Positions 5,300 to 5,882 of a stretch of DNA of 5,882 bases are shown here, in pieces. Numbering within the stretch: position 1 is the stretch's first letter; each line of letters begins with the position of its first letter. The notes beneath the pieces were generated by a model that saw only the letters and a list, made by a program, of their open reading frames with translations, was not told the origin of the DNA and did not search any database. The DNA is from Alcaligenaceae bacterium (GTDB lineage Bacteria > Pseudomonadota > Gammaproteobacteria > Burkholderiales > Burkholderiaceae_B), in assembly GCA_012512545.1 (NCBI GenBank), contig JAAZDZ010000386.1, forward strand, positions 1-5,882. Direction: 5' to 3'. The position numbers and the translations under genes were made by a program.

Positions 5300-5882
5300 C
5301 TAAGCCGCCTTGAGCTTGGCGCGTATCCGTGCCACCGCCTGCGAACGCAATTGGGAGATCCGGCCTTCCGTCACACCCATGACGGCTGCAATTTCTTTTT
5401 GATTGAGATCGTGTTCAAACTGCAGCGACAGCAGGAGTTTTTCCCGTTCGGGCAAGTCGTCGATGGCCTGCACCACCGCCTTGTGCAGATTATGCGACAC
5501 CAGCAGATCCAAGGGGTTGCCCTGGTGCTGAGCGATATCTTCGTCATCGACCACCACGCGATCAAGGGTTTCACGCCCTTCATCGGAAGACAGATCTTCG
5601 TAGTGAACCAGCTGCACGCCGCTGGCGTCGTCCAGCATGGCGTAGTAATCGGGCAGCGAGACACCGAGCTCTTCGGCGATTTCCTGTTCGGACGCCGCGC
5701 GCAGCTCGCGTTGCTGCACCCGCTGCACAGCCGCTTCGATGTCGCGCGCCTTGCTGCGCGCGCCTCGCGAGAGCCAGTCCTGGCTGCGCAGCTCGTCGAG
5801 CATGGCGCCGCGTATGCGGGTCGTGGCATAGGTTTCGAACTTGGCATCGCCTTGCGCTTCGTAGCGCCGCACGGCATCGAGC
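5300..5882 (-). CDS. fliA: RNA polymerase sigma factor FliA (sigma-28, flagellar), N-terminus outside the window
   Basis: Alternative sigma factor that directs RNA polymerase to late flagellar and chemotaxis promoters. The frame is open to the window edge. The visible part (about 193 residues before TAG at 5302-5300) begins LDAVRRYEAQGDAKFETYATTRIRGAMLDELRSQ, split here as LDAVRRYEAQGDAKFETYA and TTRIRGAMLDELRSQDW. This is the highly characteristic region 2.3-2.4 of FliA, and RIRGAMLDELR is close to diagnostic. Region 3 follows (RDIEAAVQRV..., EQEIAEELGVSLPDYY). Region 4 holds the helix-turn-helix DLPEREKLLLSLQFEHDLNQKEIAAVMGVTEGRISQLRSQ, split as DLPEREKLLLSLQFEHDL and NQKEIAAVMGVTEGRISQLR. 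FliA is normally about 235-255 aa, so roughly 45-60 residues are missing upstream. The GTG at 5872 is internal and not the start. Its presence implies a flagellar locus beyond the right edge. Confidence 0.95.
   Translation of the reverse strand, partial: LDAVRRYEAQGDAKFETYATTRIRGAMLDELRSQDWLSRGARSKARDIEAAVQRVQQRELRAASEQEIAEELGVSLPDYYAMLDDASGVQLVHYEDLSSDEGRETLDRVVVDDEDIAQHQGNPLDLLVSHNLHKAVVQAIDDLPEREKLLLSLQFEHDLNQKEIAAVMGVTEGRISQLRSQAVARIRAKLKAA

Noticed and set aside
5371..5877. Second open frame in the minus strand over fliA
   Set aside because: It is an Arg/Cys/Ser-rich alternate frame of fliA without domain features.

Overview
The window is about 59-60% GC by eye, densely coded, and reads as chromosomal DNA of a motile betaproteobacterium. 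Burkholderiales, probably Alcaligenaceae-like, is an inference from the FliA, TRAP and PAS-GGDEF protein styles and not from any marker gene. No RNA genes, insertion sequences, CRISPR arrays or attachment sites are visible.

Layout: (1) 1-400, plus strand: the C-terminal end of a TRAP-type large permease (DctM/FcbT3-like), closed by a strong intrinsic terminator at 421-450. (2) 491-1933, plus strand: a cytoplasmic diguanylate cyclase with two tandem PAS-like sensor domains and a GGDEF domain. (3) 1915-3318, minus strand: an APC-superfamily amino acid permease, converging on and overlapping the cyclase gene by 19 bp. (4) 3319-3561: a 243-bp gap upstream of the permease. It holds a good sigma-70-like promoter, a short ORF with its own ribosome binding site that overlaps the permease start, and several hairpins. 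One hairpin arm could also pair with the permease ribosome binding site. (5) 3562-5229, minus strand: a SulP anion transporter with a C-terminal STAS domain. (6) 5300-5882, minus strand: the flagellar sigma factor FliA (sigma-28), whose N-terminus lies outside the window.

The window therefore covers the downstream end of a flagellar block (fliA) followed by unrelated transport genes and one c-di-GMP gene. The three minus-strand genes run fliA, sulP, APC permease. The permease appears to have its own promoter. No convincing terminator separates fliA from sulP, so read-through is possible. The cyclase may affect the motile/sessile decision in general, but nothing in the sequence ties it specifically to fliA.

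The most interesting candidate is the leader of the APC permease at 3309-3545. Promoter, short ORF, coupled start and mutually exclusive hairpins together resemble a translational attenuation device. I do not recognise it as a known riboswitch family. The coding genes are otherwise members of familiar families. There is no gene-free stretch longer than 300 bases.
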